Origin: Ravibacter sp964562455
GTDB lineage: Bacteria > Bacteroidota > Bacteroidia > Cytophagales > Spirosomataceae
Assembly: GCA_964562455.1 (NCBI GenBank)
Contig: CAZLTN010000008.1
Span: 1 to 64,000 of the forward strand
Length of the DNA stretch: 64,000 bases
Reading direction: 5' to 3'
This document shows, in pieces, positions 42,441 through 51,988 of the stretch (its first letter is position 1; the number at the start of each line of letters is the position of its first letter). Position numbers and translations under genes: made by a program. The notes under the pieces are model-generated. The model worked only from the letters and a program-made list of their open reading frames with translations, was not told where the DNA came from and made no database searches.

Positions 42441-44822
42441 TTAAATTAAATGGTATACAAACTTGATATGATAGGACCTACCCGGCTTTTGTACGTTGAA
42501 ATTGTCGTAAAGTCTGACGTTTCCAATGTTCCGACATTCGGCCGAAACGGACACCTTGTGGTTAGAGAAATGATAGTAAATACCCAGGTTGTTAGCCAGC
42601 TGACCAATCCTGCCGTCGCGGGGGATAATCAGGGAAGTCTGAAAGCTTTTTACCCCGCCGAAAAGAGTGGGCTCCTGGCTTTTTGAAACAGCATGGAGTA
42701 AAAAGCGATGGGTATAGCCGGCGTTCCAGTTTACTTCCAGGCGGTCTTCTTTATTGAAAAGGTTAGAAAAGTGAGTGTTGATCCAGGCATTTCCAAAAAG
42801 GAAGGGTACATTGGGAATACGAGATCCCTCGAGGTTTCGGAAGACAGGCTCCCGTATGTTTACTCTTCTTATATCCTGGTAGGTGATGTTTAACCCCAGG
42901 TCAAAAAAGCGATTGGGTGTGTAATCCGATTCAATTTCGACACCCTTGATTTCAGCCTCCTCATAATTGATGTAGCGATTGAATGGGATATCGAGTTGCA
43001 AAAATATGATGTCACGTACATGCCGATAGAATAACCCTGTAGACACGGCGAAGCTTTGCGCTCCGTCCACTACACTATATCGTGCATTAAGGTTAATATT
43101 ATGGCTCTTTTCCGGTTTCAGATCCATATTTTCCTTCACCAATCGGGCATCCCCAAAGATCTCGTATTCATCAGGCAGGCGGTTTGCGTTTTCATAAGAG
43201 GCCTTTAACTGGTAGCGACGGCTGCTCCACCTGATACCGGCCAGATACCCCAATTGCTGTCCCCTACTTCTGGATCGCCAGCCCAGACCAAAATTATCGG
43301 TAGTGTAACCGGCGGTGTTGAAGTGATAATGTTTGACGGCAACGATGCTTTCCAACCGTTTTCGCAGCCAGGTGGAACGTAAGCCAAGCCCTGTTATGTT
43401 TTTGCTGTAAATAGCCGGCACAGTCAAAACGTCAATCCGTTCGATGGCGGAAATAGCACCCAATGGATCACTCCCTTTCCGGTTTTGCCGGTAGTATAGC
43501 TCATTAAAATCCAGAGAATGATTGTCGGAAAGCTTATAGGAGATCCCTAATCTGGACGATGTGAAATGATAATTCAGTTGCTGGTTGTTTCCAAGGCTAA
43601 TCTCTCCCCGGTGGAGATTACCTGCTATAACATTACCATCCCATCCGTACCTGACCGTTGCCGTATCAATAAACCGGGTATAGAAATAGCTGTAGCTGTT
43701 CAGGAAGGTGACTTTTAACCGTTGGTCGAAAAAGTCGTTTTTATAATTGATTAAAGCAGCTACGTTTTTTTCCCTGGAAAAGGGTTCTCCATAAACTTTA
43801 TTCATTTCAGCGTCATGCTGGATTTCTTTGTAAAAGTCCGATCCTATAAGCGTAATATGCAGATCTTCAGCCCAGTCTCTGTTCTGAATACCAGCATAAG
43901 CTTCCAGATACAATGATCGGGTTGCATCGTGGAATCGCCTGAGATCATGGTACTGGCTGACGCCGGTCTCCATATCATATACAGGTACATGCACTTTGTA
44001 ACTATTGTCTGAATAATTGAAGGAACTACTTGCTCCTCCGTACCATTTCTTCGTTTTGTTTTGCCGCAGGAAATGCGCGGTTGCACGATGGGTATTAAAT
44101 GAGCCCGCCTCGTATGAAACTTCTGCAATGGGCTCGTCTATTTTCCTGGAAACCAGGTTAACACCTCCCCCGAGTGCATCCGATGCCAGGTATAGCGGCA
44201 TGATTCCCTTATAGATTTCCACCCGCTCCAGCATGTTGGTCGGGATCGTACCCAGGCTGAAGCCATGCCCAAAAAGCTCGACAGGGATGCCGTCTTTAAA
44301 CATCCTCACGGCTTTTCCCTGTAAACCACCCAGGCTTATCTGCACCGGCGCGCCAATATTTCCGTCACTTCTCAGACGTACACCGGAAGCCCTGTTCAAT
44401 ACCTCCCCGATATCGCCACCCTTATGATGCTCTTGCCTGATATTTATAGTTCTGACCGAGAACGGAGACTGATCGATAACCTTTTTATCGGGGGCAGCCT
44501 GGATTACTACCTCATCCAAATCGATGACCCCTACTGTATCGGGATTGACAATAAACTCAAACCTGTTCTCCGAAAGACAAGATACCTCAATCCTGAACCT
44601 TATGATTTCCGCATTGCTGATCTGAAATACCAAAGTATGGCTCCCCTCTTTCAATGACAGCTGCACATACCCGGATGGGTTGGTATCTCCCTGGCGCTCT
44701 CCTCCGGCGATTACCGTAACCTTTGACAAGGGATTGCGATCTTTATCCCGAATGTTAATATGAACCGGACAGGCGATCAGAGTCTGCTTAAACAGGAGGC
44801 ATACCAAGATTATCCGAAACAT
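42441..44822 (-). CDS. TonB-dependent outer-membrane receptor (siderophore type) with carboxypeptidase-regulatory-like domain
   Basis: 793 residues. Signal peptide 1-17, then a CarboxypepD_reg-like beta-sandwich (about 20-95; VTVIAGGERQGDTNPSGYVQLS), a TonB-dependent plug (about 115-240; SPFSVRTINIRQEHHKGGDIGEVLNRASGVRLR, VRMFKDGIPVELFGHG, MLERVEIYKGIMP) and a 22-strand barrel ending in an aromatic residue (HIKFVYHLI). It imports an iron chelate or similar ligand using TonB energy. The divergent AraC regulator and the DUF4374 gene downstream form one locus. The ligand is unknown. Confidence 0.9.
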   Translation of the reverse strand: MFRIILVCLLFKQTLIACPVHINIRDKDRNPLSKVTVIAGGERQGDTNPSGYVQLSLKEGSHTLVFQISNAEIIRFRIEVSCLSENRFEFIVNPDTVGVIDLDEVVIQAAPDKKVIDQSPFSVRTINIRQEHHKGGDIGEVLNRASGVRLRSDGNIGAPVQISLGGLQGKAVRMFKDGIPVELFGHGFSLGTIPTNMLERVEIYKGIMPLYLASDALGGGVNLVSRKIDEPIAEVSYEAGSFNTHRATAHFLRQNKTKKWYGGASSSFNYSDNSYKVHVPVYDMETGVSQYHDLRRFHDATRSLYLEAYAGIQNRDWAEDLHITLIGSDFYKEIQHDAEMNKVYGEPFSREKNVAALINYKNDFFDQRLKVTFLNSYSYFYTRFIDTATVRYGWDGNVIAGNLHRGEISLGNNQQLNYHFTSSRLGISYKLSDNHSLDFNELYYRQNRKGSDPLGAISAIERIDVLTVPAIYSKNITGLGLRSTWLRKRLESIVAVKHYHFNTAGYTTDNFGLGWRSRSRGQQLGYLAGIRWSSRRYQLKASYENANRLPDEYEIFGDARLVKENMDLKPEKSHNINLNARYSVVDGAQSFAVSTGLFYRHVRDIIFLQLDIPFNRYINYEEAEIKGVEIESDYTPNRFFDLGLNITYQDIRRVNIREPVFRNLEGSRIPNVPFLFGNAWINTHFSNLFNKEDRLEVNWNAGYTHRFLLHAVSKSQEPTLFGGVKSFQTSLIIPRDGRIGQLANNLGIYYHFSNHKVSVSAECRNIGNVRLYDNFNVQKPGRSYHIKFVYHLI

Positions 44823-44862
44823 TTATTTTATTTAAACTTATTATAAATAACTTTACGAGCGG

Positions 44863-44870
44863 CAAAGTTA
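44863..44870 (-). promoter_or_regulatory. -7 box of the TonB receptor operon
   Basis: On the minus strand it reads TAACTTTG (TAnnTTTG exact), 40 bp upstream of the receptor ATG, in the 113-bp gap shared with the divergent AraC gene. No clear -33 is seen, in keeping with activator control. Confidence 0.5.
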
Positions 44871-44935
44871 GACCGTTCACTAGTGCCGCTATTTATGAAA
44901 GTGGGTGTCTTTGTTATGAAAAAGGAAGTATCGAG

Positions 44936-45931
44936 ATGATTTATTCAATAGAAAGTTCGGATTTTGCTTCTTTCGAAATTTCAGAAATGGAGCAGCAGGA
45001 TGAAGGTAACGATAGGGGGCAGCGCATTCGGCTTGATTTTCCCAAGGGGGAAATATATTATCAGGAACAAACGCTGAAAGATGGTATATCTATTCTGCAG
45101 GGGACTTATCAGTTGGAAGAGGATACCCGTATATTAGGAGAGGGACCGTCATCCTTGCTCGAAATCCGCTTTAATCTTTCAGACCATGATATTTTCTTTA
45201 AGGATAAGCGAAAAAAAGTCAATAGAGCGCCACGGAAGTCAGGCAACATAGCTTTTCTTTCAGCAGAAGATAACGAGGCTGAGATATTCTTCAGAAAGAC
45301 TATAGCCTATAATACATTCGACGTCCATCTGCCTATGGGCATGATAGAAAAGTATGCAGGAGAATCCGGAGCTATGGACGCTTTTATTCAAAGAATCGAT
45401 AATGACCGTAGCGGCTATCTTTCCGAAAACGGAATCCAGGTTACGCCAGGCATATACGACACACTGGCTGATATGAAGAATTGCAAGTTCGAGGGACTGA
45501 CGAGACGTATTTACCTCGAGTCAAAGGTGTTTGAGCTTATAGCACTACTACATCATGAACTGGAGCCGGAGAAAGCAGGCATCCCGCTGAGCCGGGTTGA
45601 CCGGGACAACCTTCACCATGTGGTAACGCTGATTCAGGAAAACCTGGACAAGCCCTACACAATTCCGGAACTGGCCCGGATGGTAGGCATTAACCAGACA
45701 AAACTTAAATCGGGCTTCAAAAGCATATTTGGGTACACGGTTTTCGGATATTTGCAGAATCTGAGAATGCGCCAGGCGAAAACATATCTCGCCGATACGG
45801 AATTGTCAATACATCAGATTTCCACTTTACTGGGTTATCAGAATACCTCAAATTTCACCACAGCATTTAAAAAAGCGAACGGTTTTCCTCCTACCCAACT
45901 TAGAAGGAAAACCCCCGCCAGCCCGATATAA
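44936..45931 (+). CDS. AraC-family transcriptional regulator (PchR-like)
   Basis: 331 residues. An N-terminal ligand domain (about 1-220) lacks a clear cupin signature and resembles the PchR siderophore-sensing regulators (SILQGTYQLEEDTRILGEGPSSLLEIRFNL, TFDVHLPMGMIEKY). Two helix-turn-helix units follow (about 235-325; YTIPELARMVGINQTKLKSGFKSIFGYTVFGYLQNLRM and SIHQISTLLGYQNTSNFTTAFKKANGFPP). It is transcribed away from the TonB receptor and probably activates it in response to an imported chelate (inference). Three bp separate its end from the convergent etfA. Confidence 0.9.
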   Translation: MIYSIESSDFASFEISEMEQQDEGNDRGQRIRLDFPKGEIYYQEQTLKDGISILQGTYQLEEDTRILGEGPSSLLEIRFNLSDHDIFFKDKRKKVNRAPRKSGNIAFLSAEDNEAEIFFRKTIAYNTFDVHLPMGMIEKYAGESGAMDAFIQRIDNDRSGYLSENGIQVTPGIYDTLADMKNCKFEGLTRRIYLESKVFELIALLHHELEPEKAGIPLSRVDRDNLHHVVTLIQENLDKPYTIPELARMVGINQTKLKSGFKSIFGYTVFGYLQNLRMRQAKTYLADTELSIHQISTLLGYQNTSNFTTAFKKANGFPPTQLRRKTPASPI

Positions 45932-45934
45932 TCG

Positions 45935-46897
45935 CTACCCCTCCTTCACTGCCTTCGTCAGGCGGGGCAGCACTTCGAAAACATCGCCTACTATCCCGTA
46001 ATCCGCAGCTTTGAAGAAAGGAGCTTCCGGATCTTTGTTAATCACCACGATACATTTCGAGCCGTTTACCCCGGCGAGATGCTGGATAGCACCTGAAATT
46101 CCACAGGCTATGTACAGGTTCGGAGCTACTTTAATGCCCGTTTGTCCTATATGCTCATGATGTGGCCTCCAGTCAAGATCGGAAACAGGCTTCGAGCAAC
46201 CTGTAGCCGCTCCCAGTGCCTGCGCCAGGTCTAGCAGAGGCTGCCAGTTTTCCGGCCCTTTCATTCCTCTGCCGCCCGATACAATTATATCGGCATCGGT
46301 CAGGGATAGCTCGGTCCCCGCCTTTTCGCTTCCCGTTACCGTGGCTTTAAAATCGTTGTCGCCGAATACCGGGTTGAATGATTCTACCACCGCGGTACCT
46401 ACGCCTTCCTGCACATCGACAGCATTCTTGCGGATGGCTATCACCTTGATCGGCGCCTTCATTTCCACTGTCGCAAATGCCTTTCCTGTATATATACTCC
46501 TTTTGACGCTGAAACCACCCTGCGTGTCAGGCAGTTCCGTAGCTCCCGACACAATAGCAGCTTTCAGCCGGGCTGCCGCACGTGCCGCAACCGCATCACC
46601 TATACCCGATTTGGCAAGAATCACCACTGTGCTGCCTGTAGCTTCTACGGCCTGTACAAGTGCGCTTGCATAAGCGAGGCTATTTTCCTGGTTTAACCTG
46701 TGATCGGCGGCGTGCAATACTTTGGCTGCGCCGAAACGGCCCGCTTTGGCCAGCTCGGAAGCGTCGCCCTCGCCTAAAGCAAGAGCGGTTACCGTGCCCC
46801 CTGTTGCCGAAGCTACTGCCGCCCCGTATGCAATGGCTTCCTGTGAGGTCTTTTTAATAATCCCTTTATCTGTTTCTAAAAAAACTAGTACGGACAT
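45935..46897 (-). CDS. etfA: Electron transfer flavoprotein, alpha subunit
   Basis: 320 residues from the ATG at 46897 (a TTG at 46903 is possible). N-terminal nucleotide-binding-fold domain (SVLVFLETDKGIIKKTSQEAI) and C-terminal FAD-binding domain with SGGRGMKGPENW, SKPVSDLDWRPHHEHIGQTGIKVAPNLYIACGISGAIQH and NKDPEAPFFKAADYGIVGDV. It binds FAD and passes electrons from acyl-CoA dehydrogenases to the ETF-quinone oxidoreductase. It follows etfB by 22 bp. Confidence 0.96.
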   Translation of the reverse strand: MSVLVFLETDKGIIKKTSQEAIAYGAAVASATGGTVTALALGEGDASELAKAGRFGAAKVLHAADHRLNQENSLAYASALVQAVEATGSTVVILAKSGIGDAVAARAAARLKAAIVSGATELPDTQGGFSVKRSIYTGKAFATVEMKAPIKVIAIRKNAVDVQEGVGTAVVESFNPVFGDNDFKATVTGSEKAGTELSLTDADIIVSGGRGMKGPENWQPLLDLAQALGAATGCSKPVSDLDWRPHHEHIGQTGIKVAPNLYIACGISGAIQHLAGVNGSKCIVVINKDPEAPFFKAADYGIVGDVFEVLPRLTKAVKEG

Positions 46898-46919
46898 GAT
46901 CAAATGTATTTTTTTCAGA

Positions 46920-47657
46920 TTATAAAACCTTCGCTTCTGTTTTCAGCAGCCTGATCAGCGTTTCAGCCTCTTCAGCCGGGATCATCCTGCAGGCGCCTTT
47001 GGCCGGCGGCAGCTCATACTTCTCAAGTACGGTAAGCTCTTCCGTCGGGACAGGTTCCAAGACCTGGAGGGGTTTCGTACGGGCAGTCATAATCCCCCTC
47101 ATATTCGGAATTTTCCATTCTGAAATAGGCTCCTGGCAACCCAGGATCAGCGGCAGATCGGCCTCCAGGTATTCCTTTCCACCGTCTATCTCCCTGGCAA
47201 ACGATGCTTTTCCTCCTTCGATATCAAGCTTCATCACCGGCGAATAAGACGGGATCCCCAAAAGCTCCCCTACCAGTCCGTGGACGAGGCCGCTGTTAAA
47301 ATCTATCGATTCTCTCCCCATCAATATAAGGTCATATCCGTTCTGACGGGCTACGTGCGCGATCTGCTCCGCCACAAAAAACGAATCGACCGGCTCAGCA
47401 TCCACCCTGATAGCGTCGTCTGCCCCTATCGCCAGGGCTTTCCGGATCTGCGGCTCGCCGTCTGCCGGCCCTACATTTAAAACGGTAAGCGTTCCGCCGG
47501 ACTGCTCCTTCAGCTCCACCCCTCTCGCCAGCGCATAGTCGTCATAAGGCCCTATTATGTACTGTACGCCGGCCTTATTGAGCTTGGTATCTCCATCCGT
47601 AAACGAAATCCTCGCGGTAGTATCGGGTACGTTGGTAATACAAACAAGTATTTTCAT
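46920..47657 (-). CDS. etfB: Electron transfer flavoprotein, beta subunit
   Basis: 245 residues from the ATG at 47657, whose product begins MKILVCITNVPDTTARI, the usual ETF-beta start; the longer frame to 47732 adds residues without similarity. Motifs AIGADDAIRVDAE, LILMGRESIDFNSGLVHGLVGELLG and PLILGCQEPISEWKIPNMRGI are typical. It binds AMP and forms the heterodimer with EtfA. First of a two-gene operon. Confidence 0.96.
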   Translation of the reverse strand: MKILVCITNVPDTTARISFTDGDTKLNKAGVQYIIGPYDDYALARGVELKEQSGGTLTVLNVGPADGEPQIRKALAIGADDAIRVDAEPVDSFFVAEQIAHVARQNGYDLILMGRESIDFNSGLVHGLVGELLGIPSYSPVMKLDIEGGKASFAREIDGGKEYLEADLPLILGCQEPISEWKIPNMRGIMTARTKPLQVLEPVPTEELTVLEKYELPPAKGACRMIPAEEAETLIRLLKTEAKVL

Positions 47658-47748
47658 TTCCCTGTAATTTGATTGTAAAGATTCAGAACTATAGATTGCG
47701 AATATAAATAGAAAAATACAAACAGTATGCAAGCATAATAATTTATTT

Positions 47749-48081
47749 ATGTCAACACCCAGCCGACTGGAACTCCTTCTTGAATACTACCGCGAAGACC
47801 CGAACGATCCTTTCAATATTTATGCGCTGGCTATGGAATACCTGGCTAACGATCGCCAAAAAGCGCTTTACTACCTGGAAGGACTCTTAAAATGGCATCC
47901 CAACTACCTGCCCGCTTATTACCAGGCCGGCAAGCTTTACACAGACCTGGGCCAGTCTGAAAAAGCGCTGGAAACATACCAGCTTGGACAGGCTCTGGCA
48001 GATGCACTGGGGCAGGCCAAAACTCTGGACGAGCTTCGCCGTGCCGAAAGAATGCTTCGCGATGAACTGGAAGACTGGTAA
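47749..48081 (+). CDS. Small tetratricopeptide-repeat protein
   Basis: 110 residues with two to three TPR-like helix pairs: PFNIYALAMEYLANDRQKALYYLEGLLKWHPNYLPAYYQAGKLYTDLGQSEKALETYQLGQALADALG. A C-terminal charged helix follows. Likely a cytoplasmic protein-interaction module; no partner is evident. It is divergent from etfB, and the TSUP transporter gene follows in the same direction after about 60 bp. No signal peptide. Confidence 0.85.
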   Translation: MSTPSRLELLLEYYREDPNDPFNIYALAMEYLANDRQKALYYLEGLLKWHPNYLPAYYQAGKLYTDLGQSEKALETYQLGQALADALGQAKTLDELRRAERMLRDELEDW

Positions 48082-48145
48082 TTAAGTGTCCTGATCTCAA
48101 TTTTATATCCTAAACCGCGACCTCTCTTTGGAACATCTTGAAACT

Positions 48146-48892
48146 ATGAAAGGCCTTCTTCACGGCCAGACGGAATATATCCTTTTTTATACCTGCGCTG
48201 TCCTTATCGGGATGTCCAAAACCGGGATACAAGGTATCGGCACCTTGTCAGTCCCTATTCTTGCGTTTCTTTTCGAAGCCAAGGCCTCTACAGGTGTGCT
48301 TCTTCCCATCCTTTGCCTTGCCGACCTGATGGCCGTGGTTTACTACCGGAGAGAGTTCAGGATCAGGAACATAGTAAGCCTGCTGCCATGGACTGTCGCA
48401 GGGCTCGGGCTCGCGCTGGTTGTCGGCAATCATATTCCTTCTTCAGGGTTTCGTATCCTGATGGCGGTCTGTATCTCCCTTGGCCTTGTCGTTCTGTTCT
48501 GGTCGGAAAGAAAAACCAATATAGAATCTGTAACCTCTTCCAGGTTTTATGCTCCGTTCTTCGGGCTAATGGTGGGTTTTTCTACAATGATCGGGAATGC
48601 AGCCGGACCGATCGTAACGGTATACCTGCTTTCGATGCGTCTTCCGAAAATCGCGTTCGTGAGTACCGGCGCCTGGTTTGTAATGATCGTCAATATGCTG
48701 AAAATGCCGCTCCAGATATGGGTTTGGGACAACCTCGATATTCCGACCCTGCTGCTCGGCCTTTCTACCATCCCTTTCCTGGCTATAGGGGCTGTTACAG
48801 GCATACAGCTGGTCAAAATAATCCCGGAGAAGCAATTCCGGAAGGTCATGATCGTACTGACCGTGATAGCGACATTGATGTTGCTGTATTAG
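48146..48892 (+). CDS. TSUP (TauE/SafE) family permease
   Basis: 248 residues from the ATG at 48146 (a TTG at 48128 gives six more). About seven to eight hydrophobic helices in two homologous halves, with TGVLLPILCLADLMAVVYYRR in the first and MVGFSTMIGNAAGPIVTVYLLSM (the conserved GNAAGP-type repeat motif) in the second. The family exports sulfite, sulfoacetate or related organosulfur anions. No sulfur genes adjoin, so the substrate is not inferred. Not closely related to the SafE-type protein at 98-793. Confidence 0.88.
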   Translation: MKGLLHGQTEYILFYTCAVLIGMSKTGIQGIGTLSVPILAFLFEAKASTGVLLPILCLADLMAVVYYRREFRIRNIVSLLPWTVAGLGLALVVGNHIPSSGFRILMAVCISLGLVVLFWSERKTNIESVTSSRFYAPFFGLMVGFSTMIGNAAGPIVTVYLLSMRLPKIAFVSTGAWFVMIVNMLKMPLQIWVWDNLDIPTLLLGLSTIPFLAIGAVTGIQLVKIIPEKQFRKVMIVLTVIATLMLLY

Positions 48893-48952
48893 CGAGGGGT
48901 AAGCTATAAAATGTAAGGCTCCGGATGTTAACAAGGAACAAAAAAGAACCCG

Positions 48953-49240
48953 TTATTCGATCACTTTCGGCACTTTTACATATAGCTCCGTCCGTTGCGG
49001 GGCCAGTTCCAATGCCTCCTCCCGTGCCAGGTCATTTTTCGGAATGTCCTCCCGCCATACATTTGTTTCACCCGTAATATGAGTAAGAGGTTCGACACCC
49101 TCCGTATCCACCCCGGTCAGCTCTTCCATCCAGTTTAAAACTTCTCCCAAGCCCCGGGTGAGCTCGGCTTCTTCCTCCGGCTTTATTTCCAGGCGGGCGA
49201 GATGAGCTATCTTATGCAACATTTCGGGAGTTATTTCCAC
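48953..49240 (-). CDS. gatC: Aspartyl/glutamyl-tRNA amidotransferase subunit C (GTG start)
   Basis: 95 residues. It begins MEITPEMLHKIAHLARLEIKPEEE, the GatC N-terminal pattern, and ends with the typical ALELAPQRTELYVKVPKVIE. The first codon is GTG; the next ATG would remove the conserved first helix turn. GatC supports the GatA-GatB complex that amidates misacylated tRNA. GatB is divergent on the other strand; GatA is not in the window. Confidence 0.93.
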   Translation of the reverse strand: MEITPEMLHKIAHLARLEIKPEEEAELTRGLGEVLNWMEELTGVDTEGVEPLTHITGETNVWREDIPKNDLAREEALELAPQRTELYVKVPKVIE

Positions 49241-49283
49241 TTTATTAAAGAAGGTTACTGAATAAAACTGTTGTACTGGACTG

Positions 49284-49291
49284 CAAAGTTA
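49284..49291 (-). promoter_or_regulatory. -7 box of gatC
   Basis: On the minus strand TAACTTTG (exact TAnnTTTG), 43 bp upstream of the gatC start. Confidence 0.5.
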
Positions 49292-49333
49292 GGAAGTTTA
49301 GCCGACCAGACTCTCCCAAACAAGTTTTTGTTG

Positions 49334-49341
49334 TATTTTTG
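49334..49341 (+). promoter_or_regulatory. -7 box of gatB
   Basis: TATTTTTG (exact TAnnTTTG) ends 8 bp before the gatB ATG at 49350, so the leader is very short. It faces away from the gatC box about 45 bp to its left. Confidence 0.5.
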
Positions 49342-49349
49342 AAGCAGAT

Positions 49350-50828
49350 ATGCTTACAAACGATTCTCAAAAACAATCTGCAAACGTATCCGAAAGATAC
49401 GAAACTGTAATAGGCCTGGAAGTACATTGCCAGCTGCTTACCGGATCAAAAATCTTTGCTTCGGATTACAATCTTTTCGGTTCGGAGCCTAATACGAATA
49501 TCGGTAGACTTACCCTGGCATTACCCGGCACCCTGCCCAAGCTCAACAGAAAGGCTATCGAGCTCGGTATCAGGTTCGGCCTTGCCTGCGGAAGCGATAT
49601 CAGCCGGAAAACTGTTTTCGACCGGAAAAACTACTTTTATCCAGATCTTCCGAAGGGTTACCAGATCACCCAGGACAAGGCCCCCGTATGCGTGGGAGGC
49701 GTCGTCAGGATCATTCCCCGGGGCGGAGAAGAAAAAGTAATCAGGCTGCATCACGCCCACCTGGAAGAAGACGCCGGGAAGTCCGTGCACGACGGCAGCC
49801 ATACCGACACCCTGCTCGATTATAACCGCGCCGGCACCCCTCTTATTGAAATTGTGTCCGAACCGGACCTCCGCTCGCCTGAAGAAACCGGCGCCTACCT
49901 GACCGAGATCAGGCGTATCGTGCGCTACCTGGAAATAAGTGACGGAAATATGGAGGAAGGCTCGCTGCGGGCCGATGTCAACATTTCGTTAAGACCTGCA
50001 GGACAGGAGGCTTACGGCACAAAGGTGGAGATAAAGAATATGAACTCGATCCGCAATATTATGCGGGCCATCGAGTATGAACAGGCCCGGCAGGCTGAGC
50101 TTCTCGACCGCGGAGAGACCATTATCCAGGAAACCCGCATGTATGATGTCGACAAGGAAAGAACTTACGGCATGCGGCTGAAAGAAACGCTGAACGACTA
50201 CCGGTATTTTCCTGATCCCGATCTCAGCCCGGTCATTATTTCGGAAGAATGGCTGAACGGAATCCGGGAGAAAATGCCCGCGCTGCCCTGGGAGGTAAAG
50301 GAAAGGCTGATGACCAGGTACGGCCTGCCTGACTACGATGCCGCCGTGCTCAGCGACGAAAAAGAGCAAGCAGCCTATTTTGAATCCGTATGTGTACATA
50401 CCAGTCATTTCAAAACTGCTTCCAACTGGATGATGGGCCCTATACGTTCATATCTGAATGACTCCGGAACACTCATCTCCCGTTTCCCGGTAGCGGCCGA
50501 AACGATAGCCCAGGTTGTCGGGCTCATTGAAAGCGGGCTCATCAGTCATACGATTGCAACTCAGAAACTCTTCCCCGCACTGCTTGAAAACCCGGATCAG
50601 CATCCCAGGGACGTCGCCGAGTCAAATAACTGGATTCAAAACAGCAATACGGGGGAACTTGAAACGTTGATAGATGAAGTGCTGGGTAATATGCCGGATA
50701 AAGTGGCCGCCTTTAAAAAAGGGAAAAAAGGGCTTATCGGGCTTTTTGTAGGAGAAGTGATGAAAAAGACGGGAAGCACGGCAGACCCGAAACTTGTAAA
50801 CCAGATTTTGAATAAAAAATTAAACTGA
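49350..50828 (+). CDS. gatB: Aspartyl/glutamyl-tRNA amidotransferase subunit B
   Basis: 492 residues. Kinase-like catalytic region with YETVIGLEVHCQLLTGSKIF, LALPGTLPKLNRKAIELGIR, RKNYFYPDLPKGYQIT, DYNRAGTPLIEIVSEPDLRSPEE and DVNISLRP; tail YqeY-like domain (about 350-492; ATQKLFPALLENPDQHPRDV, GLFVGEVMKKTGSTADPKLVNQIL). It phosphorylates and amidates Glu-tRNAGln or Asp-tRNAAsn together with GatA and GatC. Complete. The TlpA-like gene follows 5 bp later. Confidence 0.97.
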   Translation: MLTNDSQKQSANVSERYETVIGLEVHCQLLTGSKIFASDYNLFGSEPNTNIGRLTLALPGTLPKLNRKAIELGIRFGLACGSDISRKTVFDRKNYFYPDLPKGYQITQDKAPVCVGGVVRIIPRGGEEKVIRLHHAHLEEDAGKSVHDGSHTDTLLDYNRAGTPLIEIVSEPDLRSPEETGAYLTEIRRIVRYLEISDGNMEEGSLRADVNISLRPAGQEAYGTKVEIKNMNSIRNIMRAIEYEQARQAELLDRGETIIQETRMYDVDKERTYGMRLKETLNDYRYFPDPDLSPVIISEEWLNGIREKMPALPWEVKERLMTRYGLPDYDAAVLSDEKEQAAYFESVCVHTSHFKTASNWMMGPIRSYLNDSGTLISRFPVAAETIAQVVGLIESGLISHTIATQKLFPALLENPDQHPRDVAESNNWIQNSNTGELETLIDEVLGNMPDKVAAFKKGKKGLIGLFVGEVMKKTGSTADPKLVNQILNKKLN

Positions 50829-50833
50829 CGGTC

Positions 50834-51982
50834 ATGATTGGATCATACACCAAATGGCTGGCCGGAATGCTGGCCCTGCTTCTTTCGACTGCAGGCATTG
50901 CCCAGCAAACTCCTGCTCCTAAGTCTTTTACCATCAACGGAAAATTCAAGAACGGCACTCCAGGCACCAAAGTATATCTTCAGCTTGGCGCTGCTCAAAA
51001 CCCTGTGCTCCTGGATTCTACCAGCCTTGACCAGGAAGGCGCCTTTCATTTCACCAGGACCGAGTCTGACGGCGGAAATGTTTACCAGATCAATCTCGGC
51101 AACACGCAGAGGCTTAACTTCCTCGCGGAAGGTGGAGAAACCTTCTCCCTGACAGGCGATGCCAAAGACACTAATGAAGATGGGGTGCTGACCTCAGGCA
51201 GCATTACCGGGTCGGCCAATATGGAGTATTACAACAAGATACTCGGGCTTGTGTCCGGTTTGAGGAGTAAAGTGACTGCCTGGAACGAAGAATACGAAAA
51301 GGCAAGCCTTAAAAATGACCAGAAAAAAATAAACGAAATACAGGGCAGGTTCGAAAAAGCCGAACGGGAGCTAATGGACCAGATCAAAACCATGCTTCCC
51401 GGAATGGGCGCTTCTTTTATCGCCGTATTTACTGCCAATAATTTTCTCAATGCCCAGACTGATCTTCCGGTCCTGGAAGGGCTCTCCGATAAGCTTCAGA
51501 AGGAAAATCCGTCTCCCAAATATGCCCAGGCATTTATAGCGGGGGTAAAGCGGATCAGGGGTGTCGGAATCGGGGATATAGCACCTGATTTTTCACTGAA
51601 CGCCCCTGACGGGCAGCAGGTCTCATTGTCGTCTCTAAGGGGCAAATATGTATTGCTGGACTTCTGGGCATCGTGGTGCGGACCGTGCCGCAAAGAAAAC
51701 CCCAATGTTGTAAGATTGTACGAACAATATAAAAACAAAAACTTCGAGATATACGGGGTATCACTCGACCGGGATAAAGATGCCTGGTTAAAGGCGATCA
51801 AAGACGATAATCTTACCTGGGTTCACGGGTCTGACCTCAAATACTGGAGCTCGGATGTTGCGGTTCAGTATGGCGTTAACGGGATCCCGGCCACTTACCT
51901 ATTAGACCAGGAGGGCCGCGTCATAGCAAAAAACCTCCGCGGCCTGGCGCTTGAGAAGAAACTTGAAGAACTCCTGAAGTGA
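50834..51982 (+). CDS. Periplasmic TlpA-like thiol-disulfide reductase with DUF4369 domain
   Basis: 382 residues. Signal peptide about 1-23 (ending GIAQQ). An N-terminal DUF4369 beta-sandwich (about 30-125; FTINGKFKNGTPGTKVYLQLG) is followed by a helical middle and a thioredoxin-fold domain (about 245-382; GIGDIAPDFSLNAPDG, LLDFWASWCGPCRKENPNV) with active site W281-C282-G-P-C285 and the cis-Pro in GIPATYLLD. Family members reduce periplasmic disulfides, for example for cytochrome c maturation. Common and expanded in Bacteroidota. Five bp after gatB. Confidence 0.92.
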   Translation: MIGSYTKWLAGMLALLLSTAGIAQQTPAPKSFTINGKFKNGTPGTKVYLQLGAAQNPVLLDSTSLDQEGAFHFTRTESDGGNVYQINLGNTQRLNFLAEGGETFSLTGDAKDTNEDGVLTSGSITGSANMEYYNKILGLVSGLRSKVTAWNEEYEKASLKNDQKKINEIQGRFEKAERELMDQIKTMLPGMGASFIAVFTANNFLNAQTDLPVLEGLSDKLQKENPSPKYAQAFIAGVKRIRGVGIGDIAPDFSLNAPDGQQVSLSSLRGKYVLLDFWASWCGPCRKENPNVVRLYEQYKNKNFEIYGVSLDRDKDAWLKAIKDDNLTWVHGSDLKYWSSDVAVQYGVNGIPATYLLDQEGRVIAKNLRGLALEKKLEELLK

Positions 51983-51988
51983 TTAAAC

